Shown here in pieces: positions 63,758-64,000 of a stretch of DNA of 64,000 bases (positions within the stretch are counted from its first letter, which is position 1; each line of letters begins with the position of its first letter). The stretch comes from Fodinibius roseus (GTDB taxonomy: Bacteria > Bacteroidota > Rhodothermia > Balneolales > Balneolaceae), in the NCBI RefSeq assembly GCF_900129315.1, contig NZ_FQUS01000021.1, positions 30,451 to 94,450 of the forward strand, in the 5' to 3' direction. The translations under genes were made by a program, and so were the position numbers. The notes beneath the pieces were generated by a model. That model saw only the letters and a program-made list of their open reading frames with translations. It searched no databases and was not told where the DNA came from.

Positions 63758-64000
63758 ATTGGTTTCTGCCCTTCTAATTTTTTTCGTGCACGCCGGAAAT
63801 TTTGGGGCAATGGCCGGCTAAATCATACTTTCATCGCAGAATTTTTATATATTATAAATTATTATAAATCTTTCATATTAATTACTACAAAAGGGCAACA
63901 TACTTATCAATTTATTTTGTTTTCAGACCAAGATATAGATGAGGAAGGGTACCAATCAAGGTTGCGATAGAAAGAAGGATAGCTTACACATGTTCTTTGC

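Larger units (their letters stand above)
63193..64000. other. Gene-free right end of the window
   Basis: About 800 bases, very AT-rich. It contains the second copy of the 28-bp repeat (63555), an inverted repeat AAGTCAG / CTGACTT at 63637-63663, and a perfect palindrome at 63737-63757. No coding frame is convincing on either strand. Confidence 0.45.

Noticed and set aside
41190..64000. CRISPR arrays or defence operons
   Set aside because: No regularly spaced repeats and no cas, restriction or toxin-antitoxin genes were recognised; the integrase, AAA+ and helicase genes fit replication better.

Overview
The window reads as chromosomal DNA from a Gram-negative, Bacteroidetes-like bacterium, most likely of the Balneolaceae/Rhodothermota group. 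This is an inference from gene content: a SusC/SusD pair, TonB-dependent receptors with carboxypeptidase-regulatory N-termini, many lipoproteins, DUF2911 and CHRD proteins, and a Tat-exported Gfo/Idh/MocA oxidoreductase beside a DUF1080 protein. No rRNA or other species-level marker is present.

Region 1 (1-40.5 kb) is ordinary chromosome in short operons. It opens with the tail of a serine hydrolase, a SusC/SusD nutrient-uptake pair and a collagen-like lipoprotein. A two-gene operon at 7.0-9.3 kb pairs an EgtD/EanA histidine methyltransferase with a multi-rhodanese EanB-like sulfurtransferase, which is the layout of the oxygen-independent ergothioneine route. Then follow an overlapping DinB / small membrane protein / FAD oxidoreductase operon, divergent metH and metF, yaaA, a 3-keto-sugar type set (two Gfo/Idh/MocA oxidoreductases and a DUF1080 protein), a MacA/MacB-like efflux set without its ATPase, polX, a TPP riboswitch ahead of a TonB-dependent receptor (likely thiamin uptake), and a run of minus-strand genes (DMT transporter, DUF2911, msrA, lactonase-type lipoprotein, CBM9-like protein, cold-shock protein, KASIII-like synthase).

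Region 2 (about 41.2-55.1 kb) is an integrated mobile element next to a CAU-anticodon tRNA, probably tRNA-Ile2. It carries a tyrosine integrase, three unknown genes, a group IIC intron placed exactly after a terminator hairpin, a small HTH protein, a CDC48-like double AAA+ ATPase, a degenerate primase/D5-like helicase, an SF2 helicase with a primase-like N-terminus interrupted by one in-frame TGA, and a small ORF with two in-frame TGAs. I see no capsid, relaxase or conjugation genes, and no second att copy. It looks like a replicating integrative element or satellite, possibly decaying or recoding TGA.

Region 3 (56.1-63.2 kb) is a signalling island: an ABM-fold protein, a cobalamin-binding CarH-like sensor translationally overlapped with a histidine kinase, then on the other strand a large REC-PAS-GAF-PAS-HisKA_2 kinase and a single-domain response regulator. 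The island lies between two imperfect 28-bp direct repeats (55151 and 63555). The last 0.8 kb appears gene-free.
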